This document shows, in pieces, positions 62,548 through 64,000 of a stretch of DNA of 64,000 bases. Position numbers and translations under genes: made by a program. The stretch spans positions 62,001 through 126,000 of the forward strand of contig NZ_JACFTD010000008.1 in NCBI RefSeq assembly GCF_014282005.1. Direction: 5' to 3'. Origin of the DNA: Sporosarcina sp. BP05. GTDB taxonomy: Bacteria > Bacillota > Bacilli > Bacillales_A > Planococcaceae. The notes under the pieces were generated by a model. It saw only the letters and a program-made list of their open reading frames with translations. It was not told the DNA's origin and did no database searches. The stretch's first letter is position 1, and each line of letters begins with the position of its first letter.

Positions 62548-63384
62548 ATGCCAAAATGGCAAGAATTAGTTGATTTCAGTCCAGTAGCGGCATTTATTAA
62601 TATCGTAGATGTGCTTCTCGTCTGGTTTGTTTTTTATAAATTGATTACGATAATAAAAGGAACGAAAGCGGTTCAGCTGTTAAAAGGGATCTTCGTCCTT
62701 ATCATTGCTCGTATTCTGACAGAGTTTTTTGGCTTAAATACGTTGCAATGGATGATGGATCAGGTTCTTCCATTTGGATTTCTGGCTATTATTATCATCT
62801 TCCAGCCGGAACTGCGGCGTGCTCTCGAGCAAATTGGGAGGGGGCGACTGTTCGCTCGGACAATGATGCAGGAAGAAGAGGAACGCGACCGTCTGATTGA
62901 GGCGTTTGTGAAATCTGTCAGTTATATGGCGAAACGTCGAATTGGAGCGCTTATTTCAATTGAAAAGGAAACAGGTCTTAGTGAATACATTGAAACCGGT
63001 ACCGGCATGGATTCGATGATTACATCCGAACTCCTTATCAATATTTTTATACCAAACACACCGCTTCATGATGGTGCAGTCATTGTCCAGCGTAACCGTA
63101 TTGCGGCAGCAGGATGTTATTTGCCACTGTCGGAGAGTCCGTTCATCTCGAAGGAGCTTGGTACACGGCATAGGGCAGCCCTTGGAATTAGTGAAGTAAC
63201 GGATGCTGTAACGATTATCGTTTCAGAAGAAACTGGAGCGGTAAGTCTTACTGCGAACGGGGATATAGATCGAAATTTGGATATGGAGGAATTTGAAGCA
63301 CGGTTGCGAAGAGTTTGGTTTGGCTTAACACCTGAAAAGAAGGAGACTTCGATTTGGAAGTGGAGGTGGAGAAAAAATGGATAA
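62548..63384 (+). CDS. cdaA: diadenylate cyclase CdaA
   Basis: CdaA makes cyclic di-AMP from two ATP; this messenger controls potassium uptake and wall homeostasis. The 278-residue protein has three N-terminal membrane segments (about residues 12-85) and a DAC domain with the catalytic PLHDGAVIVQ and GTRHRAALG motifs. GAAGGTAGGCG precedes ATG. It overlaps cdaR by eight bases. No disA is seen in its usual locus at 4.4 kb. Confidence 0.96.
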   Translation: MPKWQELVDFSPVAAFINIVDVLLVWFVFYKLITIIKGTKAVQLLKGIFVLIIARILTEFFGLNTLQWMMDQVLPFGFLAIIIIFQPELRRALEQIGRGRLFARTMMQEEEERDRLIEAFVKSVSYMAKRRIGALISIEKETGLSEYIETGTGMDSMITSELLINIFIPNTPLHDGAVIVQRNRIAAAGCYLPLSESPFISKELGTRHRAALGISEVTDAVTIIVSEETGAVSLTANGDIDRNLDMEEFEARLRRVWFGLTPEKKETSIWKWRWRKNG

Positions 63385-64000
63385 GTTTATGGATAACCCA
63401 TGGTTTCTTCGCTTTACAGCCTTATTCCTTGCAATTATTCTTTTTTTCTCCGTACAGGCAGAAGAAAAAAAAGGTAGTAAAGCTGTTGGGGATGCGATGG
63501 ATATCATTCGTGATTTCCCCGTACAAGTCTATTATGACAATGAAAACCTTGTCGTGACCGGAGTCCCAGAAACGGTCAATATGACTATTGAAGGCCCAGC
63601 GAATATTGTACAGACAACGAAACTATTAAAAGATTTTACGTTGCGGGTTGATTTGTCGAGCTTACCAATGGGCAGGCATACAGTTAAGATTAAACCTGAG
63701 AATATTTCTGAAAAGTTGAAAGTGCAGTTTGATCCCGCGACAATTGAAGTTATCATCGAAGAGAAAATTACACAAACATTCCGAGTAGATCCCGAACTGA
63801 ATGAACGTCTACTGGCTGAAGACTTCAATGTTGATAAAATAGATGTCATCCCGTCAACTATTGAAGTGACAGGCGCGAAAAGTGTTATTGAATCGATTAG
63901 TTTTGTAAAAGCTTCTATAACAGGAGACAAGGAAATTAACAAATCATTCGAGCAGCAAGCGCGGGTCCGGGTCCTAGACAAAGATTTAACGAAGCTTAAT
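63377..64000 (+). CDS. cdaR: CdaA regulator CdaR, N-terminal part
   Basis: The frame from ATG 63377 is open to the window edge (208 codons). It begins MDKFMDNPWFLRFTALFLAI, a single membrane anchor, followed by extracytoplasmic YbbR repeats (VTGVPETVNMTIEGPANIV and VIPSTIEVTGAKSVIESI mark two of them). CdaR binds CdaA and tunes c-di-AMP synthesis. GGAGGTGGAG precedes ATG inside cdaA. glmM is expected next. Confidence 0.93.
   Translation, partial: MDKFMDNPWFLRFTALFLAIILFFSVQAEEKKGSKAVGDAMDIIRDFPVQVYYDNENLVVTGVPETVNMTIEGPANIVQTTKLLKDFTLRVDLSSLPMGRHTVKIKPENISEKLKVQFDPATIEVIIEEKITQTFRVDPELNERLLAEDFNVDKIDVIPSTIEVTGAKSVIESISFVKASITGDKEINKSFEQQARVRVLDKDLTKLN

Overview
The window is an ordinary, well-conserved stretch of a low-to-moderate GC, Gram-positive, spore-forming Bacillales chromosome. 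Gene order follows Bacillus subtilis from mcsB-clpC-radA to cdaA-cdaR. Sequence flavour and the dispersed repeats suggest Planococcaceae, perhaps Sporosarcina; this is inference, since no rRNA gene lies in the window. Spore genes (sigH, cwlD, gerD, kbaA, a pdaB-position gene) support an endospore former.

Layout: (1) 1-6.4 kb: end of mcsB, clpC behind a CtsR box, radA and PIN-TRAM yacL; disA is absent from its usual place after radA. (2) 5.7-13.1 kb: ispD, ispF, gltX, a T-box-controlled cysE-cysS-mrnC-rlmB-rae1 operon. (3) 13-18.4 kb: sigH, rpmG-secE, nusG, rplK-rplA, rplJ-rplL with its L10 leader, and an RsmC-like methyltransferase. (4) 18.6-30.8 kb: rpoB-rpoC, rplGB, rpsL-rpsG-fusA-tuf. (5) 31-32.3 kb: a Na+/H+ antiporter-like carrier with its own promoter sits between the str and S10 clusters. 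(6) 32.4-46.9 kb: S10-spc-alpha ribosomal superoperon, with secY, adk, infA, rpoA and rplQ; map is missing between adk and infA, where a decayed KOW-like gene may remain. (7) 47-50.7 kb: the energizing module of ECF vitamin transporters (ecfA1-ecfA2-ecfT) and truA. (8) 50.7-56.6 kb: L13 leader, rplM-rpsI, a rhodanese, cwlD, salA, gerD, kbaA and a degenerate PdaB-like gene. (9) 56.7-57.4 kb: five tRNA genes (Asn, Thr, Glu, Tyr, Gln). (10) 57.5-60.2 kb: a PAS-GGDEF-EAL protein and arginase. (11) 60.3-64 kb: a repeat-rich gene desert, then sigW-rsiW, cdaA and the start of cdaR.

Most genes build the transcription and translation machinery, and many operons carry recognisable autoregulatory leaders (S10, L10, L13, a possible L1 site, a Cys T-box). 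I see no CRISPR array, prophage, transposase or defence island. The least explained parts are non-coding: a possible two-state RNA switch before ecfA1, a dispersed hairpin repeat family with an exact 119-bp tandem duplication inside the cysE leader, a 21-bp tandem repeat before cwlD, and large palindromes before sigW. I did not find a clearly novel protein-coding system.
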